64,000 nt of DNA from CAYRGC01 sp964601225 (GCA_964601225.1 CAZRMM010000002.1:54462-118461), one strand, 5' to 3'; numbered from the stretch's first letter, positions 32,274 to 42,900 are shown. Numbers and translations are program-made. The notes: generated from the letters alone by a model not told the origin.

Positions 32274-35200
32274 TTACGAGGGCAACCAGACGCGGCGGCG
32301 CATCCAGGCGAACCCGGCGGCGGCACCGGTGATCATCACAATCACGGCGGCAGGACCGACATCGGTATTCTTCGGCGGACGATTGCCGATGACGGTGCCG
32401 CTTCCGCCGTACGGAAGCACACCGCTTGTTTGACCGTTGAGATTGCCCGTGAGAGGCGAAAGGTCGATCACGAGCGGTCCGCCCGGAGTGCCGTTTTCCA
32501 GACGTCCGTAGCGATCGCAACCGTCTCCGGAAACGGTGTTGCCGTCGTCGCATTCCTCGTTGCTGTCCTTTACGCCGTCACCGACGCGCGGGGAGAGACA
32601 ATCGGCGCGGCAGCGATCGGGCAGGATATCGCTATTGTCAGCGCCCTGGTCGCACTGCTCTCCGAAGTTGATGACACCGTTGCCGCAAAGATCCTCGCAA
32701 CGACCGTCGATGCAAGCGGCACCACCGCACTGGTCGCTGCTCGTGCAAGCCTGACAGATTCCATTGAAGCAGAAGAGCGAAGCGCAATCGCGGTTCACGA
32801 GACAGGCTTCGCCATTGCCGCGGCGGCACTTGTTGCTGCAACTGTTGAAGTCATCGCGATCCCCATCGTCGCAACGCTCCGTCCATTCGGGAATCGCATT
32901 GCCGCACATCGGGGCGTCCACGCACTGGCGGCTCAGACACAGGCGATTCGCCGGACACTGACTGGTGGTATTGCAGGGGGTGCAGCGCTCGTTGAGACAG
33001 AGTCCGGTACCGCACTGATCATGAGAACGACAGACCTGGTTGGTACCGAGCTTGCACGAGTTGGTGCATGCGTCGTCATTACCGCTGTTCCCGTCGTCAC
33101 ACACTTCCTGCCCATCAACCTTGCCGTTACCGCAAAGCGGTACGCACTGCCCGTTCAAACACTGATTGCTGGGACACTGGCTGTTACTCGTGCAGGGGAA
33201 GCAGATCGTGGGCGGACACGCGGAGGAAGAGAAGCCAAACTGAGAGAAGCTGAACGAAGAGAAGGCACCGAAGGACGAGAAGCCGGTACCCGTGTACGAA
33301 GAGAAGGCGCCGAAGGATGAGAAGCCCGTGCCGAAGGACGAGAAGCCGATCGCAAACGATGAACGGAATCCGGACGATGACGTTCCCGGCGGAGGCGGCG
33401 GAAGGAAGAACGACGACGATGCCGAAGAATTGGGCTTAAAGCCGATGGAAGATGAGAACGGCGGCGGTGGCGGCAGGAAGATGATCACCGAGGACAACGA
33501 CGAAGACGAGAAGGGCTTGAACCCGAAGGAGGAGGACGAGAAGAAGAAAGAGAAGGAAGACGAAGACGACGATGTTGCCGATTTGAAGGTGGATGACGTG
33601 GACGAACTCGAGGAGTTCAAGGAACTCGAACGGCTCGACGAAGATGCGGAGCTGCTCGAACCCGAAGAAACGGAGGAAGAACTCGACGAGCGAGACGACG
33701 ACTGGCTGGAGGAAGACCCCGAACGGGACGAATCGCTGCTACCGCTCTTGGAAGTAGCGCTGGAAGACGAACCGGAGGAAACGCTGCTCGTGCGAGTGGA
33801 CGATGCTCCCGAGGAAGCGCCGCTCGTACGCGTGGAAGATGCACCCGAAGAAGCCGTGCTGGTGCGCGTGGAAGATGCACCCGAAGAAGCCGTGCTGGTG
33901 CGCGTGGAAGATGCACCCGAAGAAGCCGTGCTGGTGCGCGTGGAGGATGCGCTACTGCCCTTAGACGAGGTGCCGGTGAAATCGCCGCCATGCGTGCCAT
34001 TCGGGGCATCCGTCCCCGTGGAACCGGTCTTGGTACTGCCGTTGCCGTTGCCGGTTGTCCCCGGGGGACTCGGCGAATTATTACCATTCGCACCCGTGCG
34101 CGTGGAGCCGATCCCCCCGTTGTTTCCGGGAGTTCCGCCGCCGGGCATCCCTCCGCCGGGAATTCCGCCACCGGGAACGCCCCCGCCGGGGAGACCGCCG
34201 GATTGGCGGCCGCCGGGCACCCCTCCGCCCTGCTGCGTGCCCGTTCCTCCCGCTCGGGAACTGTTGTTGAAGGTCGATACGCTCACGCAAGACGTCTGAC
34301 AATCGGCCAAGGTATTGAAGGATCTTGCTATCTTCTTCGCACCCCAGATCTTCGTCCCAAGCGTCGTCTGAGCGGCGAGGTAGCGCGTGACGGCCGTACG
34401 GTCTCCGCTCGCCGGAATCGCGGGAAGGGACGGAGGAACGGGGCAGTAATCGGGAACAAGGAAAGAGACGGCACCATCCGTTCTCTTCAGAGCCGTTCCG
34501 GTGTAGCAGACCTTCGTAGGATCCGCGGTCTCGGCGGCGAGAATATCGGCCGGAATCGTCAGTTTGCCGCGGACGCAACTCGGAGCAACGATCTGCGTGC
34601 CGGGATCGCGTTGATTGAAGACGCAGAACACGAGTCCGCACATATCGGCGCACGTATCGATCCTCGTCTGGACCGCGGCGACGTCGGCAATTCCCGCCGC
34701 CGCAGGGTCGACGTCGGCCACCGCTCCGCCCGCAGCACCGCATGCATTCGCGAGACGATCCGCGGCGGCGACGGCACCCGCGTCTTTGCGCGGGAAGAGA
34801 AGTGTTTCAAGGACTTTTTGCTTGTCGGCGGCATTCGCCGGCTCGTTGATCTCGTAGGTCTCCCCGACGAGATTGGCGACGATGCCGTCTTCCACCGCGA
34901 GCCAGTCGTCCATGGCTTCTTCCAACGCATCGACATCCGCTCCCAGCTGATTGTTCACCCGCGGGTTGCCGGTGAGCTTGCGGATCTTCCACTTGCCGGC
35001 ATCGAGAGTGATATTGGCAAGCCTGCGCGGATCGGCGTTGTACTGCGCAAGGGTAAGTGGCGAATCGAGGGGCTCTGCAAGCACCTGCATCACCTTCGAG
35101 ATATTGTCGCCGTTCGGCAGCTTAAAGCGGAGAACATCCGGATCTTCTTTTCGGATATTTTCGAGCGTGCCGATGAAATAGAGCGCACGGTACAGATACC

Positions 35201-36398
35201 GCCGCGTGTAACCGCGATCCGTGGGCCAGACGATCATTGTTGATCCACCATCAGCCGTCTTCTTGATCGTGACATCCAATTTGCCAATCGGTTTCTTCGC
35301 TTCGACCGCAGGCGGTACGGTAAGGAAGCCGTTCAACGGACCGAATCCCGCACGATCCACGCTGGCATCGGAATTGAATTTCAAAAGATTGCTGCGCGCG
35401 CTGATGTTGCAGCGCGCCGCACCGGGAGCGGCGCCACCGGCCTCCGGATCGCAGCAAACGTTGTAATTCTGAATGCCGAACGCAGGTGCGGCGGCCACGC
35501 CGACATAGGGACCGGGGGGCGGCGGTCCAGCCAAGACCGGAAAACAACTGGCTGCAACGTATTTTGCTTTTACATCCGCAGGCGGGTCTTCCAAGAAAGA
35601 GATGCCGCCGCATTCGTCATACGGCAGATTATCGAATTGATACCCCACCAAAGGAATTGGCGCCTGATGACAGCATGGGAACGGGGTATTGTTATCGAGA
35701 TTGTACTTACATTGCGCCTGGATAACCTTGTCATTCGTCGTGATGTCTGCGTAGTCGACACCATACTCTTCCGCCGGATAGAACACCGCTGGATCGTGAA
35801 TGCCGTCCGGAACTGCTGTGGGCCCGATGAGTGGAATATTGACGACGCGATACGTGAGCTTGCACAAGCCAAAGTTCGAAAGATCCTGACAATCAGCAAC
35901 TCCATTCGCCGATCCGGTACAATATCCACGCCGCCCATGACCACCTGAAGGCCGACGGATCTCAAGGACATGCCATACGCCGCCGATGCGAATCTGGGTC
36001 CAACCAGCCCTCGTACCCGAATATGCCTGCACTACAATCTGCGTCAGGGGAGGCACGGCGGCGGCATTCACAACACGCGATACAACGACACGCCCTTCGA
36101 TAGAGGCGCTGTCTTCGTTGCCAAGACAGAGGAGTGTGGGGTCGGTACCCTCATTTTCGAGTACGCAAATATCGTTACAGCCTGCTGCATTCACCAGCGG
36201 CAAATCATAATCATCGGCGAGAGGGGTACCCCAGAGGAAGGGGGGGAGAAAATCCTCCGTCAGCGCACAGCCAGGCTGTGTAAGCGCAGCAGTCTGTGAC
36301 CGGGGATTCCGAACAATAAGAGACACCAACACCATGGCCCCTACACCTCCGAGGGCAATGCCGACCGGGAGCCAGCGCTTGAGTGAAGAGAAGGACAT
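32274..36398 (-). CDS. Giant Ser/Cys-rich surface protein, C-terminally anchored (1374 aa)
   Basis: Second gene of unit 3, 3 bp after the small Gly-Trp-Cys-Cys protein. An N-terminal hydrophobic helix (about 11-29) is followed by a long unique region to about 710 with scattered Cys pairs (FPCCHQAP, NVCCDPEAGG). Next come a Gly/Pro block of GGGxPGGG repeats, a poly-Ser region of about 250 residues with a 12-residue tandem repeat (SSGASSTRTSTA), and an unusual Phe-Ser-Ser-Phe-Gly stretch. DUF4215-type and small Cys modules (CGNGKVDGQEVCDDGN, CNTTSQCPANRLC) precede a C-terminal GPAAVIVMITGAAAGFAWMRRR anchor. That end is nearly the same as in the 1807-aa protein. Predicted extracellular stalk or adhesin. 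Confidence 0.85.
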   Translation of the reverse strand: MSFSSLKRWLPVGIALGGVGAMVLVSLIVRNPRSQTAALTQPGCALTEDFLPPFLWGTPLADDYDLPLVNAAGCNDICVLENEGTDPTLLCLGNEDSASIEGRVVVSRVVNAAAVPPLTQIVVQAYSGTRAGWTQIRIGGVWHVLEIRRPSGGHGRRGYCTGSANGVADCQDLSNFGLCKLTYRVVNIPLIGPTAVPDGIHDPAVFYPAEEYGVDYADITTNDKVIQAQCKYNLDNNTPFPCCHQAPIPLVGYQFDNLPYDECGGISFLEDPPADVKAKYVAASCFPVLAGPPPPGPYVGVAAAPAFGIQNYNVCCDPEAGGAAPGAARCNISARSNLLKFNSDASVDRAGFGPLNGFLTVPPAVEAKKPIGKLDVTIKKTADGGSTMIVWPTDRGYTRRYLYRALYFIGTLENIRKEDPDVLRFKLPNGDNISKVMQVLAEPLDSPLTLAQYNADPRRLANITLDAGKWKIRKLTGNPRVNNQLGADVDALEEAMDDWLAVEDGIVANLVGETYEINEPANAADKQKVLETLLFPRKDAGAVAAADRLANACGAAGGAVADVDPAAAGIADVAAVQTRIDTCADMCGLVFCVFNQRDPGTQIVAPSCVRGKLTIPADILAAETADPTKVCYTGTALKRTDGAVSFLVPDYCPVPPSLPAIPASGDRTAVTRYLAAQTTLGTKIWGAKKIARSFNTLADCQTSCVSVSTFNNSSRAGGTGTQQGGGVPGGRQSGGLPGGGVPGGGIPGGGMPGGGTPGNNGGIGSTRTGANGNNSPSPPGTTGNGNGSTKTGSTGTDAPNGTHGGDFTGTSSKGSSASSTRTSTASSGASSTRTSTASSGASSTRTSTASSGASSTRTSGASSGASSTRTSSVSSGSSSSATSKSGSSDSSRSGSSSSQSSSRSSSSSSVSSGSSSSASSSSRSSSLNSSSSSTSSTFKSATSSSSSSFSFFFSSSSFGFKPFSSSSLSSVIIFLPPPPPFSSSIGFKPNSSASSSFFLPPPPPGTSSSGFRSSFAIGFSSFGTGFSSFGAFSSYTGTGFSSFGAFSSFSFSQFGFSSSACPPTICFPCTSNSQCPSNQCLNGQCVPLCGNGKVDGQEVCDDGNSGNDDACTNSCKLGTNQVCRSHDQCGTGLCLNERCTPCNTTSQCPANRLCLSRQCVDAPMCGNAIPEWTERCDDGDRDDFNSCSNKCRRGNGEACLVNRDCASLFCFNGICQACTSSDQCGGAACIDGRCEDLCGNGVINFGEQCDQGADNSDILPDRCRADCLSPRVGDGVKDSNEECDDGNTVSGDGCDRYGRLENGTPGGPLVIDLSPLTGNLNGQTSGVLPYGGSGTVIGNRPPKNTDVGPAAVIVMITGAAAGFAWMRRRVWLPS
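33785..33955. repeat. 36-bp in-gene tandem repeat
   Basis: About four to five copies of a 36-bp unit, three of them identical (period seen at GTGGAAGATGCACCCGAAG), encode the 12-residue SSGASSTRTSTA repeat of the 1374-aa protein. The length is a multiple of three, so copy-number change would stretch or shorten the stalk without a frameshift. Confidence 0.85.
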
Positions 36399-36401
36399 CG
36401 A

Positions 36402-36701
36402 TCAGAGCTTCTTTTTAAGAACGGCACAAAGAGAATCGCACTGGGAGCGACTCCGATTGAAGAGACGCCCTCCTTTGCCGATGCAAAGCTGCGCCGATGT
36501 TTCGGGCGAACAATTCTGGCCGACGACGGTGCAGCACCAACCGGAACGATCCACGCTGGACGCGCCGGAGGTCGCTGGCTCGGAGATGGACGGAGGTTGC
36601 AACCCCGACTTCGCCAGATATCGACTGACAACGAAGTATCCGAGAAGGAATCCGATGACAGAAACCACGACTGACGTGATCAAGAACGTCCGGGATCGCA
36701 T
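36402..36701 (-). CDS. Small Gly-Trp-Cys-Cys membrane protein, unit 3 leader (99 aa)
   Basis: One N-terminal TM helix (about 7-28, TSVVVSVIGFLLGYFVV), a Ser/Pro/Ala spacer, and a six-Cys domain (GWCCTVVGQNC, then AQLC-GKGGRLF, QCDSLC). It has the same layout as the proteins at 39689-39922 and 60227-60535. First gene of unit 3, immediately upstream of the 1374-aa protein. A TAGAGT box (36709-36714) ends 7 nt before the ATG, so the transcript should be leaderless. I know of no named family. A role as a partner, chaperone or cap for the giant protein encoded next to it is an inference from position. Confidence 0.75.
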   Translation of the reverse strand: MRSRTFLITSVVVSVIGFLLGYFVVSRYLAKSGLQPPSISEPATSGASSVDRSGWCCTVVGQNCSPETSAQLCIGKGGRLFNRSRSQCDSLCAVLKKKL

Positions 36702-36703
36702 GG

Positions 36704-36728
36704 AAAAGACTCTACCATGAGAGAGTCT
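36704..36728 (-). terminator. Terminator of unit 2 overlapping the unit 3 promoter
   Basis: AGACTCT (36707-36713) and AGAGTCT (36722-36728) form a 7-bp stem, followed on the minus strand by TTTT. The right arm contains the TAGAGT -10 box (36709-36714) of the next unit. Confidence 0.55.
36709..36714 (-). promoter_or_regulatory. -10 box of unit 3 (leaderless)
   Basis: TAGAGT on the minus strand, 7 nt before the ATG at 36701. No clear -35. The same placement is seen for units 1 and 2. Confidence 0.55.
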
Positions 36729-36812
36729 CGCGCTGCACAGCCCAAAAGGCCGAATGAGGCTACTCGGTGCTGACGATTTTTAAGAATATGATGCGGTATT
36801 CTCTCAACCCGG

Positions 36813-39689
36813 TCACTGGAACCAGCCCGCGATCATATCCAGAGTTTCCGAGAAGAAATCGATGACATCCTGACCGACATTGTTTCCGTTCCCCGCCTGT
36901 CCGCCGTTCGCCGCGGCGGCGTTCGCAGCGGCAGGAACGGGTGCGTCGGCTAGGCCGTCCCAGCTGCCGTTATCATTGAGAATGACCGAAAGGAAGTAGC
37001 AGAGATCCATATCGGTAGGACCATTGCGCAAGACCGTCCCGCCTCCGTCCACGCACTCGCTCGCATCGGTAACGCCGCAGTTCATCGAAGCCTTGGCGGG
37101 ATCTCCCGCAAGACAGATCGCAATGCGCTTGCCTTCCATACAGGCGGCATAGCCGTCCTGGGTTGTGGTATTGAGAGCAGGATCGTCATCGTACTGGGGA
37201 TCGTTTCCGGAATTGCGCTTGTAGAAGTCGCTGGCATTGCCAAAGGGATTGAAACGCGGATAACGGAAGTACACGAGACCTCCGTTCTGCATGTTATGTC
37301 GGGCAGTCGTGTAGTTGGGTAGCCAAGTTCCGCTGGGATCGACGGATTCGTCATTGATATCGATGAGCGCCGCGTTTCCCGCATCGGCGATCAACTCGGC
37401 TTCAAGATCGGTAAGATCCCCGCTAGGACACCACAGATCGTCGCGTTCTGGCTTCTCCGAGGAGTAGGACGCACTCGCAGCCTCGTCAGCGGAGCTCGCG
37501 GAACTGGTGTATGTGGTGTCGTACGTGCGGTACGTTTCACAGGCTCCTTTCATCTTATTAATTTCAGCCTCCGACGGAATACGGTTCCCTTCAAAGACTG
37601 ACTGAGCTTCCCTGGCAGAAACTCCAGTCGCGGAAGCGGTGCTATACATCGGAAAACAGGACAATGCCGTATCAAAGCTCTGTTGATTGCTACCACCAGT
37701 TATGTCTTGCCACTGTGTTTCGGAGACCTGGCGATAGGTCTTGCCCTCAACGGAACCGCCCTCGGAATCGACTCCTCCCCAAGCCAAGTACTTACCAAAT
37801 GTTTGGGTTTCGCCGATAGTGATGAGAGGCCAATAACAACAACCGATATAGCCAGGGCACACACCGACCCTCGGCCGACAGTATCCCCCTTCGGTTGTTT
37901 GGGTCACTCCAGGCGATCCTCCTCCATCATTCACCCACTGGCACTTCGCGTCCTGCTCGCACGTTTCCTGGGTCTTCACTTCGCCCTCACTGTCGAACGG
38001 AATCCAGCAAACATCGCACTCATTTACCTGACAACTGGGCACCGTCAGCGACGTCACGTTGGAACCTTCGTAATCGTCCGGACGAACGTTCGGCCAGGTC
38101 CAGGCGATATTATCGACGGGCTTATCGACGCACTCGGGCGTGGAAAATACCTTGATGCCCGAGACGGCGATTTCATAATCATTGCCCGCGGCGGTGGAAC
38201 GCAACGGCGGAACGATCGTGCAGGTGAGCTGTGCCCTATAGCTGCCGGTATCGTCCGGAGCGAGATCGATGGAACAACACGTGCTCTCCGGTTCGCTCCC
38301 CGATGAGCACTGTAGGGGGGTATACACCGTTCCGCCAACCGTGCGAATCGTTACATTGTTTTCGAGCGTCAGTTTGGGCTCCGAACCGTCGCCAACATCG
38401 AGACAATCGTACTTGTCGCTGTACTGTCCGTTGATGTCATCCTGGACCGTTATGGTCTGAATGACATTCGGAACTTTCAAGGTGTAACTCACCTCCGGGT
38501 GACCGCCCTGGCCACTCGACTGTTCGTTACCGTACTGATCGTAACAAGCGATCGTTCCGGACTTGCGATCTTCACACTGAGTAACGGTAGGGATGGCACC
38601 CGTCTTCGTATCGTAGACGCTGGTCGGCACGGTCGTGTCGTCGTCTTCGCCTTGAAGAACGCGCGCAGCCATTTCGGTGATGCTTTCCGACGAAATCACC
38701 GAGCGGTCGAAGGTTACGGAAATCACCCCTTCCTGTCGCGCAACGCTCACGTCGCACTGACCCAATTCGCAGGTCGCAACGAGATTCTCCTCAACGGCAT
38801 CGGTGGTATTCGCCATATAGGTAACGATTTTTGCCCAATTCTGGCTATCCGGAGAACCTGTCTGCAACCAGAAACGAACCGTGGCGTTATCGCTCTGAGA
38901 GGTCGACGTGGAAGGACTTCCCGCCGAAGTGCCGGGAGGCGGAGGGGTTTGCGCTGCCGCTCTCGGCACGGAAAGCAGTGACGCAAAAGGGGACTCCCGT
39001 TGGAGATAGGCGCCCGGAGAAGAGGACGTTGGGGCGTAGATGGGATTCTGAAACAGAACTGAGCTTGTACCACCTCCCTGAAGGAGAAGATTCAAGGGGG
39101 GAGGAGGCGGTGTTGAAATCGGCTTCTGTAAAAGCAAATCCGTACCCATGGAACCGGGAGGACCCACGACGATATCGCAGGTCACGCTCTCCTTTCCTTC
39201 GTCGGTGCAACGACAGGCGACGGTCTTTACTTCGATCGGCCCTTTGGGCTTGCAGGCGAGAGCGCAATCCCCCGATGTCGCGTATCCTACGGCTACGCCC
39301 GTGCTCGGAGGGTTTTGCGAACAATAGTTCCCCGCCTTGGAGCAGTAGTAGAGTCCGGCTTTCAAGCCGCAAGATCGAGCGCATTGGGCTCCGTCGATTT
39401 CCGTAAAAATGACTCCGCCGGAAGCCTTACACACGGTAATGTCCCCGTAATTCGGCTCGCAGAGTCCGCCGCCGGAAAGCCCGAACTGCGGACTGTAGTT
39501 CAGGGGCGTCGATGCCTGACCGGGTATGCAGCAAAAGTTCGTATTGCTGAGGTACTCGCCCACGTGCTGCTGAAGGAGATCGTCATCGCTCGTCGCAAGC
39601 GCCGCCGGTGCAGCGACAAACGCCGCGGCAAGAGCCAGCAGTGGCAAACCCGCGAGGGCGACCCGACGACTGAGAGAGTGAAGAGACAT
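36813..39689 (-). CDS. Large secreted cysteine-rich protein (958 aa)
   Basis: Cleavable signal peptide (residues 1-32, ending APAALA). The mature protein starts with a Cys-rich region that includes a FCC motif and a VCKASGGVIF-QCARSCG block, recalling the Gly-Trp-Cys-Cys domain. A Pro/Ser linker (about 255-300), strand-rich middle regions with Cys pairs, and a C-terminal domain (about 790-930) follow. That last domain, with LWC, a WLPNY strand, FRYPRFNP, YKRNSGNDP and CLAG, is shared with the end of the 2034-aa protein. No C-terminal TM, so it may be released or held by partners. The start at 39689 is fixed by a TGATG overlap with the small upstream gene; the frame upstream to 39809 is not used. 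Confidence 0.82.
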   Translation of the reverse strand: MSLHSLSRRVALAGLPLLALAAAFVAAPAALATSDDDLLQQHVGEYLSNTNFCCIPGQASTPLNYSPQFGLSGGGLCEPNYGDITVCKASGGVIFTEIDGAQCARSCGLKAGLYYCSKAGNYCSQNPPSTGVAVGYATSGDCALACKPKGPIEVKTVACRCTDEGKESVTCDIVVGPPGSMGTDLLLQKPISTPPPPPLNLLLQGGGTSSVLFQNPIYAPTSSSPGAYLQRESPFASLLSVPRAAAQTPPPPGTSAGSPSTSTSQSDNATVRFWLQTGSPDSQNWAKIVTYMANTTDAVEENLVATCELGQCDVSVARQEGVISVTFDRSVISSESITEMAARVLQGEDDDTTVPTSVYDTKTGAIPTVTQCEDRKSGTIACYDQYGNEQSSGQGGHPEVSYTLKVPNVIQTITVQDDINGQYSDKYDCLDVGDGSEPKLTLENNVTIRTVGGTVYTPLQCSSGSEPESTCCSIDLAPDDTGSYRAQLTCTIVPPLRSTAAGNDYEIAVSGIKVFSTPECVDKPVDNIAWTWPNVRPDDYEGSNVTSLTVPSCQVNECDVCWIPFDSEGEVKTQETCEQDAKCQWVNDGGGSPGVTQTTEGGYCRPRVGVCPGYIGCCYWPLITIGETQTFGKYLAWGGVDSEGGSVEGKTYRQVSETQWQDITGGSNQQSFDTALSCFPMYSTASATGVSAREAQSVFEGNRIPSEAEINKMKGACETYRTYDTTYTSSASSADEAASASYSSEKPERDDLWCPSGDLTDLEAELIADAGNAALIDINDESVDPSGTWLPNYTTARHNMQNGGLVYFRYPRFNPFGNASDFYKRNSGNDPQYDDDPALNTTTQDGYAACMEGKRIAICLAGDPAKASMNCGVTDASECVDGGGTVLRNGPTDMDLCYFLSVILNDNGSWDGLADAPVPAAANAAAANGGQAGNGNNVGQDVIDFFSETLDMIAGWFQ

Positions 39690-39922
39690 CAACGGCAAGC
39701 GTTCTGACAAGACTCGCGACTCCAATTGAAGAGGGCGCCACCTGCTCCACGACATGCCTGCATACTCTCTTTGACGACACACTGTTTCTGGGCACGCATA
39801 CAGCACCAACCGGCTTTCTCCGGCTGCGTCGCCCTGTTCGATCGCCGCTCAAAGAAGACGCCGAGGGCGACCGTAAGGAGAAAGAGGATCAGGAAGGCCA
39901 GAAGGGCCGGCACACGTCTCAT
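39689..39922 (-). CDS. Small Gly-Trp-Cys-Cys membrane protein, unit 2 leader (77 aa)
   Basis: TM helix (about 5-23, PALLAFLILFLLTVALGVFF) and a six-Cys domain (AGWCCMRAQKQC, MQACRGAGGALF, ESCQNAC). Paralog of the 99- and 102-aa proteins. The start at 39922 is preferred to an upstream codon at 40033, because TACAGT (39930-39935) ends 7 nt before it, predicting a leaderless mRNA. The stop overlaps the ATG of the 958-aa gene by one base (TGATG). Confidence 0.78.
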   Translation of the reverse strand: MRRVPALLAFLILFLLTVALGVFFERRSNRATQPEKAGWCCMRAQKQCVVKESMQACRGAGGALFNWSRESCQNACR

Positions 39923-39929
39923 GGGGTCG

Positions 39930-39935
39930 ACTGTA
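39930..39935 (-). promoter_or_regulatory. -10 box of unit 2 (leaderless)
   Basis: TACAGT on the minus strand, 7 nt before the ATG at 39922, in the 50-bp gap after the 2034-aa gene. Confidence 0.5.
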
Positions 39936-39972
39936 GCACTCGGAAAGGGATCAAGGCTAGTGGCGGAAAAAA

Positions 39973-42900
39973 TCAGGGTTGCGCACCCTGTGGGTTCGAG
40001 GGACCGCATGCAACATCGGCCGTGGCACAGCAAGCTGCGCGGTCATCCAGGCCGAAGACGCTGAAGTTGGCGACAACGCACGCGTCGATCGACATGATCA
40101 CGCAACGGCGGTTCCCCTGCGCACCCTGAAGACAAAGGCTCGTGTCTTTCGCGAGAAGGCACGACTGGAGCGCATCGCGGGCATTGGCATTCTGCAGATC
40201 GCGAATCGCGGGCGTCTCAGCGTCTTCGAATCTGGGATCATTGCCGGACCCGCGTTTAAAGAAAAGCGAGATAATCGAGGGATTCTCCTCCTCTCGCGGA
40301 ACGCGGAAGAAAATCATCCCCCCCTTGGCCAAGTCTTGCTGAGGATTCCCCGGATCGTAATCGGGCAGATAGGTGACTGTCGTGTTGCGCTGGAGTCCTC
40401 TATCGCACCACAGGTTCGGACGCTGGAGCACGGAAGACGAAGCAGAGGATCGGAAGGAGGAGGAGGAGGAGGACCGAACCGAAGAAAGAGACGACTCGGA
40501 AGAAGCCGATGTGATCGACGACAGGGACGAGGACGCATCCGCGGACGAAACGGACGACGAGCCGGAAGACTGGACACTCGACGACGACGAGGAGGAGAGG
40601 GAAGAGGGAGAATTGGCTGCCCCATGGAGCGAAGACAGCGAAGAAGAAACGAACGACGACGATTGACCGACGGAAGCGGAGGACGGGCTGCTTGCAGCGA
40701 CGTACTGCACAGAGGAGGAGCTCTGCACGCACGCATACACGTTGTCGGATTCGCAAGCCAGACCGCACAGTTCCGTGAGTTCTTCGGTGCAGTTCTCGCA
40801 CTGCACATACTCGCAACTACACCAACAAACGGGGCCCGATTGTTCAGACGAAGCGACGGAAGACATCACCGACGAAGAAGCCGCAAAAAGGGAGAAGAAG
40901 GACGAGGATGACCCCGTGCACACGGACTCATTCGGCACGCACATCCACGGCGCAATCGGCGTGAGTATGGGGTTCGGCCGACACTTTCCGTTCGACAACC
41001 CTGCGCAATCGCCCGAGGCGATCTGGAGGCACGTATCACACGTGTACTTCGTATTTGTTGTCGTGCCCGGGACGGAAGACGACGTGATGCTCGGAGACGA
41101 GACGGAACCGTATCCCGATGACACGGATGAAGACGAAATACTAGAAACAGGGATGACCGAAGATGAACTGGAAGAACCGCTCGCAGGAACCGAGGACACT
41201 CCGCCTCCAACGGAAGCGAAGCTGCTCGATGAGGAAGGAACGGTGGCAAGAGAAGAACTGGATCCTCCCGCCGTCGGAACGGAAGAGGAGGAGCTGGAAA
41301 CCACGGCCAGCGTCGAGGAAGTGGAAGCCGCCGTCGACACGGAAGAACTGGATACCGCGGCGATCGGCGCGGAAGAGGAGACGCTCGATGCGATGGCGAC
41401 CATCAGAGAACTGGAAGCACCCGTAGCCGGAACGGAAGAGGAAGAACTGGAAACCACGGCCAGCGTCGAGGAAGTGGAAGCCGCCGTCGACACGGAAGAA
41501 CTGGATACCGCGGCGATCGGCGCGGAAGAGGAAACACCGGTCACACTGGTCGCCGATGACGACGATAGCGCGAGGGGAGCGGATGTCGCCGCACTGGAAG
41601 CGCTTGTGAACGATGCGCCAACCGACGAGACAGCCGAACTACCCGCAGAAGCAACTCCGGCGGAAGACTGCGACGCGCCTGCCGAAGAGACGGGGACGGG
41701 CGCGGAACTGACAGGCGGCGCAATACTGGATACCGAGGAAGAAGACGGCAGGGGCACCGTCGCATCGACCTGCACCGTGCATGAGTCGCTGGGTCCGCCA
41801 AGGACGCTTACGGTGTTTACGGCGTTGGACAGCGCAAGACCCAGCGTGGCTGCGTCCTTCGCGCGGACGCCGATCGTGAAGGTCACCGACTGATTGGCGG
41901 GTACCGTTGCGGACCAAGTGAGAGTGCTGCCGTTCTGTATCGCGGGAACATTGTTACCGCCCTGCTGCAAACTCTGGTACTGCAATTGCGCGGGAATCGA
42001 ATCCTGCAGGTTGACGCTGACCGAACGGACGAGATCGACGTTCTGCAAGACGACCGTGTAATCCATCGTCTGATCCGGCAACAGTTTCGACACCGATGCC
42101 GTTTTCGTGGGCTGTACGGGAGACTGATACTCCTCATCCGTGAAGTTCACGACGGCACAGCCCGTGTTACCCACCGAACCAGGAGGCAGCTCCGCGACAA
42201 TCACCGGCTTCGTATCAACCGCTCCCGACGGCCGCCTCCAACGAGAAGGCATGGAAGGCAGGTGCGTGATGTTCACCACGCCAGGAACGACATTGCCGAA
42301 GACGGCACGACCGTTGATATCTGTCGTGATCGTATTCGTCGGATCGGTACCAAGCTGAAACGCAAATCCCGGAAGCGCGGCGATGGCGGAATTGCCATCC
42401 CATGCTGCAATACCTGTGACTTGCACAAGAACACACCCTTTACCGGGCTCAACCGCGACGGGCGAGACCGTTGTGGGTAAAGCGCCGTTCACGGAGGCGG
42501 CCGCCGCATAGGAATCGCCCGCATTGGCATTCGCAGGAACAGTTCCGGTGAGAGTGAATGTCGCGGTGGAACCAGGACCAAGCGTGGGCAGGACAACGAC
42601 GAAATCGCCTCCGATAAACTGTCCCACTCCTCCGGCGGACATGAGGTTCTGGAGTGCTGACGGCAAATCATCGATCACATTCACGCTCGTGGCGGTGAAA
42701 GCCGACGTATTCTCGACCACAAGCGTATAGACGATCGACTGTCCCGGGCGCGGCGCCATCGGAAGTGCCGTATGACTCTTCACGACCACCGGCAACTTGT
42801 TGCACGTGGCCACGCTGATCACGCAGCCGGGCGCGCACGTAAGCTGACCGTTATCGTAACCGCTCGTCGTGCAGGTTGCAGCTCCGAAATTCAGGCCATC

